From a bacterium A37T11 (GTDB lineage: Bacteria; Bacteroidota; Bacteroidia; Sphingobacteriales; Sphingobacteriaceae): 64,000 bases of DNA. Of this stretch, positions 26,650-36,600 are shown in pieces. The DNA is taken from assembly GCA_900109895.1 (NCBI GenBank), contig FOBR01000011.1, forward strand, positions 1-64,000, written 5' to 3'. Each line of letters opens with the position of its first letter. The first letter of the stretch is position 1. A program made the position numbers and the translations under genes. Below the pieces are notes generated by a model, which was given only the letters and a program-made list of their open reading frames with translations, was not told the DNA's origin and ran no database searches.

Positions 26650-26689
26650 ATGAGCTGAATATTCCGCTATATTTCCTGAATTACTTTTG

Positions 26690-26720
26690 AAGCGATCTTG
26701 CTAACTATGCAAGATCGTTT
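26690..26720 (+). terminator. Terminator after GH109
   Basis: CGATCTTGC (26693-26701), loop TAACTAT, GCAAGATCG (26709-26717), then TTT: a perfect nine-base stem extended by A/T pairs. It separates GH109 from the following GH29 gene. Confidence 0.75.
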
Positions 26721-26758
26721 CATTATATACCAATTTAAAGATACTAATAAGCTTATTC

Positions 26759-28153
26759 ATGATGACAAAACCACAATTATTTGTATTAACCGCTTTATTG
26801 AGCTTTGGGGGCCTGTTAAAGGCTCAAACAAAAGACCTTCCGGCCTGGGCTAAGGAAACCCCTGAACAGAAAGAAGCTCGCCTGGCCTGGTGGAAACACG
26901 ACCGTTTCGGTATGTTCATCCACTGGGGTCTCTATTCAGTACCCGCCCGGCATGAATGGGTGCAAAACCGCGAAGAGATTTCACCTGCTGACTATAAAAA
27001 CAGGTATTTTAACATCTTCAACCCCGATTTGTATGATCCGAAAGAATGGGCCGCCGAGGCAAAAGCCGCAGGCATGAAATATGCCGTGCTTACCACACGC
27101 CACCATGAAGGGTTTGCCTTATGGGATACCAAATTCAGCGATTATAAAGCAACCAATACACCGGCAGGAAGAGATCTTTTTAAAGAATATGCTGAGGCCT
27201 TTCGTGGAGCAGGCCTTAAAGTGGGCATTTATTTTTCACTGATTGACTGGCACCACCCTGATTTTTTGATAGACCGCAATCATCCTATGCGCAACAATAA
27301 GGAGGCAAGGGCCGCCAATAGTCAAAAAGATATGAACAAGTTCAGAAAATTCCTGAAGGATGAGCTGCGTGAACTACTAACCAATTACGGTAAAATCGAT
27401 CAAATATTCTTTGATTTTTCCTATCCCGGCGAAGATGGCAAGGGCCATGATGACTGGGATAGCGAAGGCTTACTCAAAATAGCCCGTGAGTTGCAACCAG
27501 GCATTATCATCAATGACCGGCTTGACCTCAATGACAAAAGCTATGGTTGGGATTACCGCACGCCCGAGCAATTTATGCCTCAGGAATGGCCTACTGAAAA
27601 CGGGCAGCGCGTTCCATGGGAAACTTGCCAAACCTTCTCAGGCTCGTGGGGATATGACCGCGATGAAACCACTTGGAAAAGTACCAATCAATTAATTGCT
27701 ATGCTCATTGAAACCGTGAGTAAGGGAGGTAACCTACTGCTCAACGTAGGGCCAACAGCCAGGGGCAATTTTGATGACCGTGCCAATTCGCGCCTGGAAG
27801 GCATGGGTGCCTGGATGAAGTATAATAGCCGCTCCATTTATGGATGCACAGCTGCACCAGCTGATTATACAAAACCTGAAAACTGTTTTTTAACCTATAA
27901 TCCCGATACCAAGCGACTCTATGTACACTTATTACAATGGCCATTTAAAACCCTTTATCTGCCGGGCTATAAAGGCAAGGTAAAATACGCACAGTTCCTG
28001 CATGATGGTTCAGAAATTAAGTATACCGCCCGCTCATCAGCATCCCATGCTTCGCATACCACGGTTACCGCCGGCGAAAATGACCTTATTGTTAACCTGC
28101 CGGTTCAAAAGCCCAATGTGGAAATACCGGTGATCGAGTTGTTTTTGGAATAA
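26759..28153 (+). CDS. GH29 alpha-L-fucosidase, second type
   Basis: The protein is 464 aa (two ATGs in a row, 26759 or 26762), with a signal peptide ending near LLKAQ. Motifs: FGMFIHWGLYSVPARHEWVQ, VLTTRHHEGFALWDTKFSDY, YFSLIDWHHPDF and a probable nucleophile Asp219 in QIFFDFSYPG, where the 14015 enzyme has WFDG. The divergence suggests a different fucose linkage specificity. A C-terminal beta domain completes it. It is flanked by terminators on both sides, so it is its own transcript. Confidence 0.88.
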   Translation: MMTKPQLFVLTALLSFGGLLKAQTKDLPAWAKETPEQKEARLAWWKHDRFGMFIHWGLYSVPARHEWVQNREEISPADYKNRYFNIFNPDLYDPKEWAAEAKAAGMKYAVLTTRHHEGFALWDTKFSDYKATNTPAGRDLFKEYAEAFRGAGLKVGIYFSLIDWHHPDFLIDRNHPMRNNKEARAANSQKDMNKFRKFLKDELRELLTNYGKIDQIFFDFSYPGEDGKGHDDWDSEGLLKIARELQPGIIINDRLDLNDKSYGWDYRTPEQFMPQEWPTENGQRVPWETCQTFSGSWGYDRDETTWKSTNQLIAMLIETVSKGGNLLLNVGPTARGNFDDRANSRLEGMGAWMKYNSRSIYGCTAAPADYTKPENCFLTYNPDTKRLYVHLLQWPFKTLYLPGYKGKVKYAQFLHDGSEIKYTARSSASHASHTTVTAGENDLIVNLPVQKPNVEIPVIELFLE

Positions 28154-28175
28154 AAAAATTAAAAGGAACAAACAA

Positions 28176-28211
28176 AAAAAGGGGGTGACTGATCAAAGTC
28201 AACCCCTTTTT
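28176..28211. terminator. Bidirectional terminator between convergent genes
   Basis: AAAAAGGGGGTGACT and AGTCAACCCCTTTTT form a stem with one mismatch around GATCAA. A/T runs on both sides serve the GH29 gene (plus) and the lipoprotein gene (minus). Confidence 0.85.
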
Positions 28212-28228
28212 CATTAAGCAAAGGTTTG

Positions 28229-29749
28229 TTAGAAATTTTCATCCACGGGCGTATCCCAGTCTGTATTAAAAGATATCCCAAAATCACCGTTTGGGCCATT
28301 ATTCACCGTCAGTAGCTGACCGGTAAAGGACACCTGTACATTATTTTTAATGGCACTACTCACTGTAAAGGTCCTTAAGAGCTGATCTCCGGCATCATAC
28401 GCATTAATGGTATAACTGATCGGTTGGGCGGTGGTCAGTGTGCCCAAAAATTCATTAAAAGATAGCGTTACGCCGCTTACAAACGGATCCGTAAACGAAA
28501 TTTTGTTAATGCCGTCATCCGGCAATGAGCCTGCACTAAAAGGATTGTACCAGAAGTTTGCATGTACGCGGCTTACCTCAATCTTTTTAACCGAAGTTAA
28601 ACCCGTTGCATCCGTAAAATGGAAGGCAATATTGCTATAAAATCGGGATAATGCAGCCTCTTTTTCTATCGGCCCGTCGCTCACGACAATATCGTCCACT
28701 TTGGTGCCAAAAATCACAGCCTGGTCATTATCAAAGTAATTACCGGCATAAAAATCGGTTATTGCATGCAGCGAAGTAGGCAGCCTTAATTCCTGATCAG
28801 ACACATTCGATAAAAATACCGCCGAATAGGTGCCTGGAGACAGTTGTACTGCCAAAGAAGGTTGCGTATCATCCAGATCATAGGCCGTAGTTCCACTGGC
28901 TTCCAAGGTGTCAGCCACCGAATCAAAAATGTAATAATGTATGTTGGAGACCGTAGCCGGATTTTCCGGATTATCGGGCCCACTCGTTCCGGTATAGATG
29001 CCCGTGAGACGGATATTATCGATACGGAAGGTACCTGAATTAGGATTATAATCCGTATTGGCCGGTATTGGTTCAATTTTTAAAATTAATGAATTACTTG
29101 CCAAAAGATTTGAAAATGAACTTAAATCAAAGGAATAGTGGTTCCAACCTGAAGAACTAAAGTTTGTAAAAGGATTTGTTGCGGATATAACGGCGTAGCT
29201 TTCTCCACCGTCTGAAGAATAGGATATGCTGAAATCTTTGGGCCCCGTACCCGAACCGCCGGTTGAAAATGAAAGGTTTGACAAATTAGATATTTTCGCG
29301 GCAGGAATCGTAATCTTAATACTGGTGGGGGCTATGGTACTAAAACTTTGTCCGGCTTCGTACAAAATATCGTCATCTTCGTATTTATATCCAGCGGGAA
29401 AAGATGCAGACGATCCTTCTTTTGCCACAAAAGTAATCTCCGCCCCATCATCCGCGGCGATATCCGGCAAGAGGTTCGACTGGTTAAAAGACCAGAAATA
29501 CACAAATTGCGGGTCAGAGCCCGGGCTAATGTTAAGATGCTGGCCATTCGTGGCAGACTTTAGCTTTAACGGCCTTAGTGTGGCTTTAGCTGAACTAAGC
29601 GGGTTAATTTCCGTTTTAAAGCCAGATAAATGAAACGAAACGGTTTGTGCTTCGCCTGGATCCGGCTTCATTTGGGGTTTTTCTTTTTTGCAGTTACTTA
29701 GCATCAATAGCAGGGCTGCTAAGCAAACAAGTAGTTTGTTTGTTTTCAT
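28229..29749 (-). CDS. Large surface lipoprotein with beta-sandwich and fimbrillin-anchor-like domains
   Basis: The protein is 506 aa. A lipoprotein signal (LAALLLMLSNC, Cys20) is followed by a Lys/Pro linker. Residues about 85-245 look like a discoidin/choice-of-anchor sandwich (FSISYSSDGGESYAVI, WNHYSFDLSSFSN, FRIDNIRLTGIY). Residues about 265-506 alternate short strands, as in FimB/Mfa2-like anchor or DUF4493-type proteins. No catalytic motif is seen. It faces the glycosidase cluster across a bidirectional terminator, so a role in surface glycan binding is possible but not shown. Confidence 0.6.
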   Translation of the reverse strand: MKTNKLLVCLAALLLMLSNCKKEKPQMKPDPGEAQTVSFHLSGFKTEINPLSSAKATLRPLKLKSATNGQHLNISPGSDPQFVYFWSFNQSNLLPDIAADDGAEITFVAKEGSSASFPAGYKYEDDDILYEAGQSFSTIAPTSIKITIPAAKISNLSNLSFSTGGSGTGPKDFSISYSSDGGESYAVISATNPFTNFSSSGWNHYSFDLSSFSNLLASNSLILKIEPIPANTDYNPNSGTFRIDNIRLTGIYTGTSGPDNPENPATVSNIHYYIFDSVADTLEASGTTAYDLDDTQPSLAVQLSPGTYSAVFLSNVSDQELRLPTSLHAITDFYAGNYFDNDQAVIFGTKVDDIVVSDGPIEKEAALSRFYSNIAFHFTDATGLTSVKKIEVSRVHANFWYNPFSAGSLPDDGINKISFTDPFVSGVTLSFNEFLGTLTTAQPISYTINAYDAGDQLLRTFTVSSAIKNNVQVSFTGQLLTVNNGPNGDFGISFNTDWDTPVDENF

Positions 29750-29876
29750 GAACCAAGAATTAAAGAGTTAAAAAAATTGTATTTATATATTGAATGCCTG
29801 TATATGACCCGGTGGATTGGGCCACGTCAGCATGTAGCAGCCAGCGTTTTAAAAACGTGATGCAATATTAAAAATA

Positions 29877-29914
29877 AAAGTGAACAATGGCTATACAATA
29901 ACCTTGTTCACTTT
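29877..29914. terminator. Stem-loop terminator downstream of the START-domain gene
   Basis: AAAGTGAACAA and TTGTTCACTTT form a perfect 11-bp stem with a loop of about 16 nt. A/T-rich flanks follow, 19 bp past the minus-strand stop. Confidence 0.7.
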
Positions 29915-29932
29915 GTTCATTTTTATTGTAAG

Positions 29933-30574
29933 TTAATCCGCAATGAACGGAAGTTGTGCATTTTGGTATTTAGGCAGCTTAAGTTGCTCTTTCATTTTCT
30001 TAAAACTCTCAATAGGGCCTTGGGCGGCAAACATATTGACCATCCAGGCGGGTATAACTCCACCCGGATCTACTTGTAAAGTGTATTCTACCTGTATTTT
30101 TTGCTTGCTTATGGGTTTAATAACCCAGCGGCCTTTTGACTGGCTAATGCGTACAATCCCTTCCCTGGGGTCTACCCAGCCAGATACCGCAGGCCCGTCA
30201 ATCGTCACAACCTTCGTTTCCTTATCCTGCGAGGCGCGCATGTGCGCTACAAAATCACGGTTTTCCAAAGGCCAGGGGATGTTGATTTCTGAATAGTAAT
30301 AAAGTTCAGCAGGCGATACCTGTTTTAACAGCTTGCACGATTTGGTGTGATACACCCATTCTTCCCCGGCTTTAACATCTAATAACAATTTGACCAGTTG
30401 TGAGGCGCTGGCATCCAGCTCGCAGGTAGCTTTGATGGCTTTGACCTTTGAATCAGCCACAGCCTTTGAATAGACATTTATGCCCTGTTTATTGGTTACA
30501 AATTTCCAGTTTTCTTGGGTAAAGGCATTCGTCAGGCAGCTACTCAGCATTAAAAAAATGATCAATTTTTGCAT
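29933..30574 (-). CDS. Exported START-domain protein
   Basis: The protein is 213 aa with a signal peptide (ending near NAFTQ). A START/polyketide-cyclase-like lipid-binding fold follows: GINVYSKAVADSKVKAIKA, EEWVYHTKSCKLLKQVSP, INIPWPLENRDFVAHMRAS, a Trp-rich strand and a C-terminal helix (QGPIESFKKMKEQLKLP). Bacterial START proteins bind hydrophobic ligands; the ligand here is unknown. It stands alone between two divergent or convergent neighbours. Confidence 0.8.
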   Translation of the reverse strand: MQKLIIFLMLSSCLTNAFTQENWKFVTNKQGINVYSKAVADSKVKAIKATCELDASASQLVKLLLDVKAGEEWVYHTKSCKLLKQVSPAELYYYSEINIPWPLENRDFVAHMRASQDKETKVVTIDGPAVSGWVDPREGIVRISQSKGRWVIKPISKQKIQVEYTLQVDPGGVIPAWMVNMFAAQGPIESFKKMKEQLKLPKYQNAQLPFIAD

Positions 30575-30694
30575 AGCTGCAAATATCCGGATACTTTAAG
30601 CAAATATGGTCCTGCATATTTCTGGGGAAAGTCATATTTCAAATAATATTATTCAAATGCTTACCTTAGCCACAAAATCAAGCAAGTTACGTAT

Positions 30695-31465
30695 ATGAAG
30701 ATAGCCACCTATAATGTGAATAGTATCAATGCACGTTTACCTGTCGTGCTTCGATGGCTGGAAGAAACTAAGCCCGATGTGGTCTGTTTGCAAGAATTAA
30801 AGGCACCACAAGAAAAATTCCCGGAACAGGTGCTCCGTAGTGCGGGTTACCATGCCATTTGGCATGGGCAGAAAAGTTATAATGGTGTAGCAATCCTATC
30901 CCGCAGTGAAGATATTCAAGAAATGGGGCGGGGCCTTGCAGGCGATCCGGAAGATGTGCAAAGTCGGCTTATAGAAGCCCAAATAAACGGTGTGCACGTT
31001 GTGTGCCTGTATTTGCCCAACGGCAACCCGGCCCCCGGCCCAAAATTTGACTATAAACTTAGCTGGTTTGAAAGGTTTAAGCAGCACACGGCCCAATTGC
31101 TTACCAAAGGCACACCGGTGGTGCTTACTGGCGACTATAACGTGATGCCCACAGACCTGGATGTATACAAACCAGAACGCTGGGTGAACGATGCCTTGTT
31201 CCGTCCAGAAAGCCGTGAGGCTTTCCATACGCTGCTGGCCCAGGGTTGGACAGATGCCATCCGCAAATTGTATCCCACTGAAACAATCTATACCTACTGG
31301 GACTACTTCAGGGATGCCTTTAGCCGTAACGCTGGCTTGCGCATAGACCATTTCCTGCTAAGCCCAGACCTTGACAAGCGCCTTTTGGCAGGCGGTGTTG
31401 ACCGGAATGTGCGCGGTTGGGAAAAATCGAGTGACCATGCCCCGGTTTGGATAGAAATTAGTTAA
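30695..31465 (+). CDS. xth: Exodeoxyribonuclease III (AP endonuclease)
   Basis: The protein is 256 aa, the full family length. It starts MKIATYNVNSINARLPVVL and has the metal-binding Glu in VVCLQELKAP, YNGVAILS, the active-site pair GDYNVMPTDLDV, LRIDHFLLSP and the terminal SSDHAPVWIE. It repairs abasic sites and removes 3' blocks in DNA. It has no functional link with the surrounding loci and is a chromosomal housekeeping gene. Confidence 0.95.
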   Translation: MKIATYNVNSINARLPVVLRWLEETKPDVVCLQELKAPQEKFPEQVLRSAGYHAIWHGQKSYNGVAILSRSEDIQEMGRGLAGDPEDVQSRLIEAQINGVHVVCLYLPNGNPAPGPKFDYKLSWFERFKQHTAQLLTKGTPVVLTGDYNVMPTDLDVYKPERWVNDALFRPESREAFHTLLAQGWTDAIRKLYPTETIYTYWDYFRDAFSRNAGLRIDHFLLSPDLDKRLLAGGVDRNVRGWEKSSDHAPVWIEIS

Positions 31466-31548
31466 TATGCGTAAAAATTAAAAATAGTTGCAATTTTCAT
31501 CTACATTTCGTATTATTGTTCAACTTATCTAAAGATTATTGAAATAAT

Positions 31549-32151
31549 ATGTACCCCGAAGCAACCCATGATGAAAAAGAACTGCTTATAAAGCTAAGGG
31601 GCGGGGATGAAAATGCCTTTAATACCATATATAACGAATATAAAAAGCGTATGGCCACCAATCTCATGCGCATTTTAAAATCAAGGGAACTGGTTGATGA
31701 AACGTTGCAGGATCTCTTTATGAAATTGTGGCTAAACCGTGAAAAAATAGATGTGCAGCAGCCCATTCGTGGGTATTTATTCAGAATTGCTGAAAACCTC
31801 GTCGCTGACCTTTTCCGTCAGGCTGCAAGGGATAAAAAGATACGGGCACACCTCAGTAGTACCCTGCAAGAAGCTTACAGCTACATTGAAGAACGCCTGT
31901 TTGCCGAAGAAAATCGTGCGCAGCTGATTAGCGCGATCGACAAACTCCCGGAGCAACGACGCAAGGTATTTGTGCTTTGTAAGCTCGAAGAAAAAAGCTA
32001 TGCCGAAGTCAGCCAGCTGTTAAACATCTCTACCACCACCATCAACGACCACATCACCCGGGCAAATGCCTTTCTGAAAGAACACTTTGCCACCCAAACA
32101 GGTATCGGCGCGCTTTTCATAGCCACATTGTTTATGGCCTTAGAAAAATAA
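31549..32151 (+). CDS. ECF sigma factor of SusC/SusD locus 1
   Basis: The protein is 200 aa. Region 2 is around FNTIYNEYKKRMATNLMRIL and DETLQDLFMKLWLNREKI; region 4 has LPEQRRKVFVLCKLEEKSYA and EVSQLLNISTTTINDHITRA; a hydrophobic C-terminus follows. This is the Bacteroidetes ECF family in which a FecR anti-sigma and a TonB receptor form trans-envelope signalling. The fecR gene follows 103 bp later. It probably transcribes the SusC/SusD locus when substrate is bound. Confidence 0.9.
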   Translation: MYPEATHDEKELLIKLRGGDENAFNTIYNEYKKRMATNLMRILKSRELVDETLQDLFMKLWLNREKIDVQQPIRGYLFRIAENLVADLFRQAARDKKIRAHLSSTLQEAYSYIEERLFAEENRAQLISAIDKLPEQRRKVFVLCKLEEKSYAEVSQLLNISTTTINDHITRANAFLKEHFATQTGIGALFIATLFMALEK

Positions 32152-32253
32152 TCTCTTTCAAAAAGAGGTCGTTACCAAAATTCCAAAAATTTATTCAAAA
32201 CAGAGCCGTTGATTTTTTCCGCTTAAGCGTACTGCTGTCTAAAATCATGGAAA

Positions 32254-33501
32254 TTGAAAACAGCAGCAGAAATAGTCGTCATCTTTAAAAAGTTCCTGGA
32301 CAACCGGCACACCCAGGCCGACCTGGATGCGCTGGTAGCCTATTTCGACCAGGCAGCAGACTATACCACCCTACGAGACCTGGTGTATGAAGAACTAAAA
32401 AGACTGGACAGCGAAGGCGTAGACCAGCAGGAAATAAAAGAACTGCTGCAAGACGTAGACCACAAACTAGCCAATCGCCTGCGCCGCCATCGCATTACAC
32501 GTCTGTACATCCGCTGCGCAGGTGCCGCCGCCATCCTTATAGTTACCTTAAGCACCGGCTACTACTTTTATCAGCCCCATCCAACTGCCCCACCTAATAC
32601 CTCCATCGCCAATGAAATAAAGCCCGGCTTTAACCAAGCCACATTGACATTGGCTGATGGTACAAAAGTGAACCTTGACAGCGCCAAATCCGGCATTCAA
32701 ATAAGCGACAAGGATATTAGTTATAATGATGGAACAAAAATCGTAGCAAAAACAATCGTAAATAGTACGATGTTAACTTTGTCCACACCTAAAGGAGGCC
32801 AATACCAAATCATCCTCAGCGACGGAACTAAGGTTTGGCTCAACGCCGCCAGTACTTTAAAATATCCATCCCGCTTCAGCGGCGATAGGAGAGAGGTGAT
32901 TTTGGAGGGAGAAGGATACTTCGAGGTAAACAACAATCCTTCAATCGACGGCATGCAGGCTAATCGTAAATCGTACCTCGTAAATCGTAAATCAACTGTG
33001 CCTTTCATCGTTAAAAGCAAAAACCAAGAAATTACCGTATTAGGTACCAGTTTTAATGTCAAGGCCTTCGCGGATGAAAAAGAAACAAAAACTACCTTAG
33101 TAGAAGGAAAAGTCCAGGTCAGATCGAAAAACTTAAAACTTAAAACGTATAACGTACAACTTTTAGCCCCAATGCAGCAAGCCGTGGTTAACGGAGATAA
33201 CCTGACAATTAGCGAAATCGATATAAATAACGAACTAGCCTGGCGCCAAAACAAATTTTCTTTCGAGGGAAAAACTTTCCGGCAGATTATGGACGAGGTT
33301 GCCCGCTGGTACGACCTGGAGGTGGTTTATGATGGCCCCGTTCCGGAAGCTACCTTCTTTGGTGACGCCTACCGCAATAAAAACCTCTCTATAGTACTCG
33401 GCCTGCTGCAGAGTGCCCATATACACTATCAGGTAGAGCCCGGCCATCGGCTGGTCATCCATAACCAAAACGGAAAAGACAAACCCATACCCAAGAAATA
33501 A
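32254..33501 (+). CDS. FecR-type anti-sigma factor 1
   Basis: The protein is 415 aa. A cytoplasmic sigma-binding region (1-83) precedes one membrane helix (about 84-106, CAGAAAILIVTLSTGYYF). The FecR domain (GGQYQIILSDGTKVWLNAAS, VLGTSFNVKAF) and a C-terminal DUF4974/STN-like domain follow. The best in-frame start is TTG at 32254; the nearby ATG at 32247 leads to a stop after 13 codons. The start may be mis-set or slightly damaged. An imperfect AATCGTAAATC repeat adds a NRKSYLVNRKS stretch at residues about 237-247. Central blocks are almost identical to FecR 2 (46773). Confidence 0.85.
   Translation: MKTAAEIVVIFKKFLDNRHTQADLDALVAYFDQAADYTTLRDLVYEELKRLDSEGVDQQEIKELLQDVDHKLANRLRRHRITRLYIRCAGAAAILIVTLSTGYYFYQPHPTAPPNTSIANEIKPGFNQATLTLADGTKVNLDSAKSGIQISDKDISYNDGTKIVAKTIVNSTMLTLSTPKGGQYQIILSDGTKVWLNAASTLKYPSRFSGDRREVILEGEGYFEVNNNPSIDGMQANRKSYLVNRKSTVPFIVKSKNQEITVLGTSFNVKAFADEKETKTTLVEGKVQVRSKNLKLKTYNVQLLAPMQQAVVNGDNLTISEIDINNELAWRQNKFSFEGKTFRQIMDEVARWYDLEVVYDGPVPEATFFGDAYRNKNLSIVLGLLQSAHIHYQVEPGHRLVIHNQNGKDKPIPKK
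32961..32993 (+). repeat. AATCGTAAATC short repeat in FecR 1
   Basis: Three imperfect copies of TCGTAAATC in succession are translated in frame as NRKSYLVNRKS. Similar units lie in FecR 2 at 47192-47223. Confidence 0.7.
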
Positions 33502-33523
33502 CGGATGAATACATAACTGAATC

Positions 33524-33590
33524 AGACGTGTTGACCCGCGTCTATAAAAAAAGGAGAGTGCGTCCAACACTCCCCTTAAAAGGTCCGGAT
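33524..33590 (+). promoter_or_regulatory. Two-hairpin leader upstream of SusC 1
   Basis: Hairpin 1 is AGACG (33524) paired with CGTCT (33539-33543). After an A-rich spacer comes hairpin 2, GGAGAGTG-CGTCCA-ACACTCCC (33553 on), then CTTAAAAGGTCCGGAT. The same layout precedes SusC 2, with a compensatory pair change in hairpin 2. It may act as a terminator/attenuator or an mRNA-processing signal that sets the FecR:SusC ratio. Confidence 0.65.
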
Positions 33591-33650
33591 AACAGGCTTA
33601 TCTATATGCACAAAATAAAACATGTTTACTATCCAAACCCAACAAATATA

Positions 33651-36600
33651 ATGAATAAAACTTACTTATTACGGGTGATGAAGTTACTCATATTCTTTAT
33701 TACCGGCGGTTTTTTGACCATTCATGCCGCCAGTTATTCCCAAACAATAACCCTCAAGGGCCAGAACCTTACCCTGCGCGAAGCCTTGCAGGCCATCCGC
33801 CAGCAGAGCGGCTACGCCATATTTGGTTCCAATGAATTAATGAAGGAAGCAAAGCCCATCACGGTCAACGCGCAGGCAGTGCCCTTAAATAAATTTTTGG
33901 ACCTCGTATTCCGGGATCAGCCTTTGACCTACCGGATGATTGATAATAGCATTCTGGTGGAACACAAAGAAAATCCTCAAGCCGCCACCATATCGGGCGA
34001 TACGCCGACCGAAAACCTCATACTCGCCTATCAGGAAATAAAGGGTAGGGTAGTGGACAGTTTGGGAAATCCTTTGCAAGGTGCATCAGTAAAGGCTAAA
34101 GGCTTACAGTTGAGTACGATGACCAACAAGTCGGGTGAATTCGTCCTGAACAATGTACCCAAAGATGCCATATTGATTATTTCGTTCATTGGATACCAGT
34201 CCAAAGAAGTACCTGCAAGTGCTGATCTGGGTAATGTGGTGTTAAGTTATTTGAGATCGGAGTTGGAAGAAGCGGAGGTCACTGTTAATACGGGCTATCA
34301 AACCATTCCTAAAGAACGGGCAACTGGGAGTTTTGAATTAATTGATAATAACTTGTTAAATCAGCGAGTCTCACCCGATATCTTGAGCAGGCTTGATGGG
34401 GTAAGTAGTATCAACTTCAACAAAAGTACCGGCCCTGCTATGACAATAAGAGGTCTAAGCACCATTAATTCAAATACAGATGTACTACTTGTAGTGGATA
34501 ACTTTCCCTATGAAGGCGACATATCCAATATTGATCCAAATGATGTAGCCACAGTCTCCATATTAAAAGATGCAGCAGCATCTTCCATTTGGGGTGTCCG
34601 CGCTGGAAACGGCGTTATCGTAATTACGACAAAAAAAGCAAGCTATGGACAGGCAATTAAGGTGCAATTCAATTCCAATGTCAGTATTCAGGAGAAACCC
34701 GATTTATCTTATCTCCAACTAATGTCTACGAGTGACTATATTGACGTGGAAAAACAACTATTTCAAAACAACTACCGCTTCTCGGATACATCCTCGATAT
34801 ACCACTATCGTTTTTCTCCGGTGTATGAGATTTTGTTTCAAGAACAAAAAGGGCTCTTATCCGGCACGGAAAGCCAACATCAAATTGACGCACTTCGATC
34901 ACTGGATATACGTGACGAATTCAATAAGTACCTATACGGGAATGCAGTAAACCAACAATATAATTTAAACTTAAATGGAGGATCTGACAGGGTAAGCTAT
35001 TTCATTTCGGGCGGGTTTGATAAGAATGTGGATGAGCTAAGTGCTGGTTATAATCGGGTAAACCTGCGGAGCAAGAACACATTTAAACTGACCAAAGATC
35101 TACAATTTAATGCAGACATAGCCTATACACAAGGTAAAACGACTTCGGGGAAACCCAGCTATCAAAGCCTACAGTCTACGCTTTATCCGTATACGAAATT
35201 GGCAGATGGAGATGGCAACGCCGAGCCTTTTTACATGTACCGGCAAGGGTATTTGGACACGGTGGGACAAGGTCTTCTGCTTGATTGGAATTATTATCCC
35301 CTCACAGATTATCAGTATAACCGTACAGTCAGTAAACTTCAGAGTGTGGTAGCTAGTTCGGGACTGGATTATCATTTTTTATCACATTTTGACCTCTCTT
35401 TGCAGTATCAGTATGAGCGTCAGCAGCTGAATGATGAAGCATTGAAAACCGAGGAAAGCTATTTTACACGTGACCTGATCAACCGCTTTTCAGTTATAGG
35501 CTATCAAACAGGTACGGTAAAATATAATGTTCCTTTAGGAGGAGTCTTAGATAATGGTGGTAGTTTGTTGGAATCTCATAATGTCCGCGGGCAACTGAAT
35601 TATCGCCAACAGTGGAACAAGCACGAAATAAATGTGCTTGCAGGTTATGAAATCAGGGGGATTAAAAACCGATCCAGCGGTTATCGACGCTTTGGCTTCG
35701 ATCCCGAGGTGCTGACCTATGGCAAAGTGGACTTGGTAAATAGTTATCCGGATCTAAGTACCGGATATAATAGCTATATACCAGACTATGGGACAGAAAC
35801 AAGCACCAATAGGCATTATTTGTCAGCATTTGCCAATGCAGCTTACACCTACAATAGTAAATATACATTTTCGGGTAGTTTGAGAAGAGACGGTTCAAAT
35901 CTTTTTGGCGCCAACACCAATGACAAATGGAAGCCCCTTTGGTCGGTCGGAGCAAGCTGGGACATCGCCAAGGAATCATTTTATCATGTCGATTGGGTGC
36001 CTGCACTCAAACTGCGGACAACCTACGGATACAACGGGAATATACCGTATAGAACATCAGTATTGACCTTGCGAATGTATTCTAATGATACGTACACCAA
36101 TCTGGTGAATGCTGGAGTAGACAATTACCCGAACCTGGAGCTCCGCTGGGAAAGCACACGTATGATCAACACTGGACTGGATTTTTCTTTGAAGAATGCT
36201 GTTGTAACAGGAAGTATTGACTATTTTACCAAAAAAGGAACAGATTTAATAGGCTCCGTACCGGTAGATTGGACGACAGGTGTTGGTACAAGTATATTCA
36301 ATAATGTGGCAAATATGAGCGGACATGGGTGGGACTTCAATTTGAATGCACGTGTGCTGGAAGGTGCCTTAAAATGGCAAGCGGCCTTCTTACTCGGTTT
36401 AAACAGTAATAAAGTTACTAAATACTATATAGCTTCCATGAACGGCAGCAACTTTGTGAATGGTCAATACTATATTTCAGCATTGGAAGGTAAAACGTTG
36501 TATGGAATGTTTGGCTACCGCTGGGCGGGCTTGGATGCCAGCGGAAACCCGCAAGGTATTTTAGATAATCAACCAAGTAAAGATTACTCCACCATCTTGG

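Noticed and set aside
32152-32170. CTCTTT-CAA-AAAGAG hairpin between sigma and FecR 1 as terminator
   Set aside because: Only six A/T-rich pairs and no T-run; sigma and FecR are expected to be cotranscribed.
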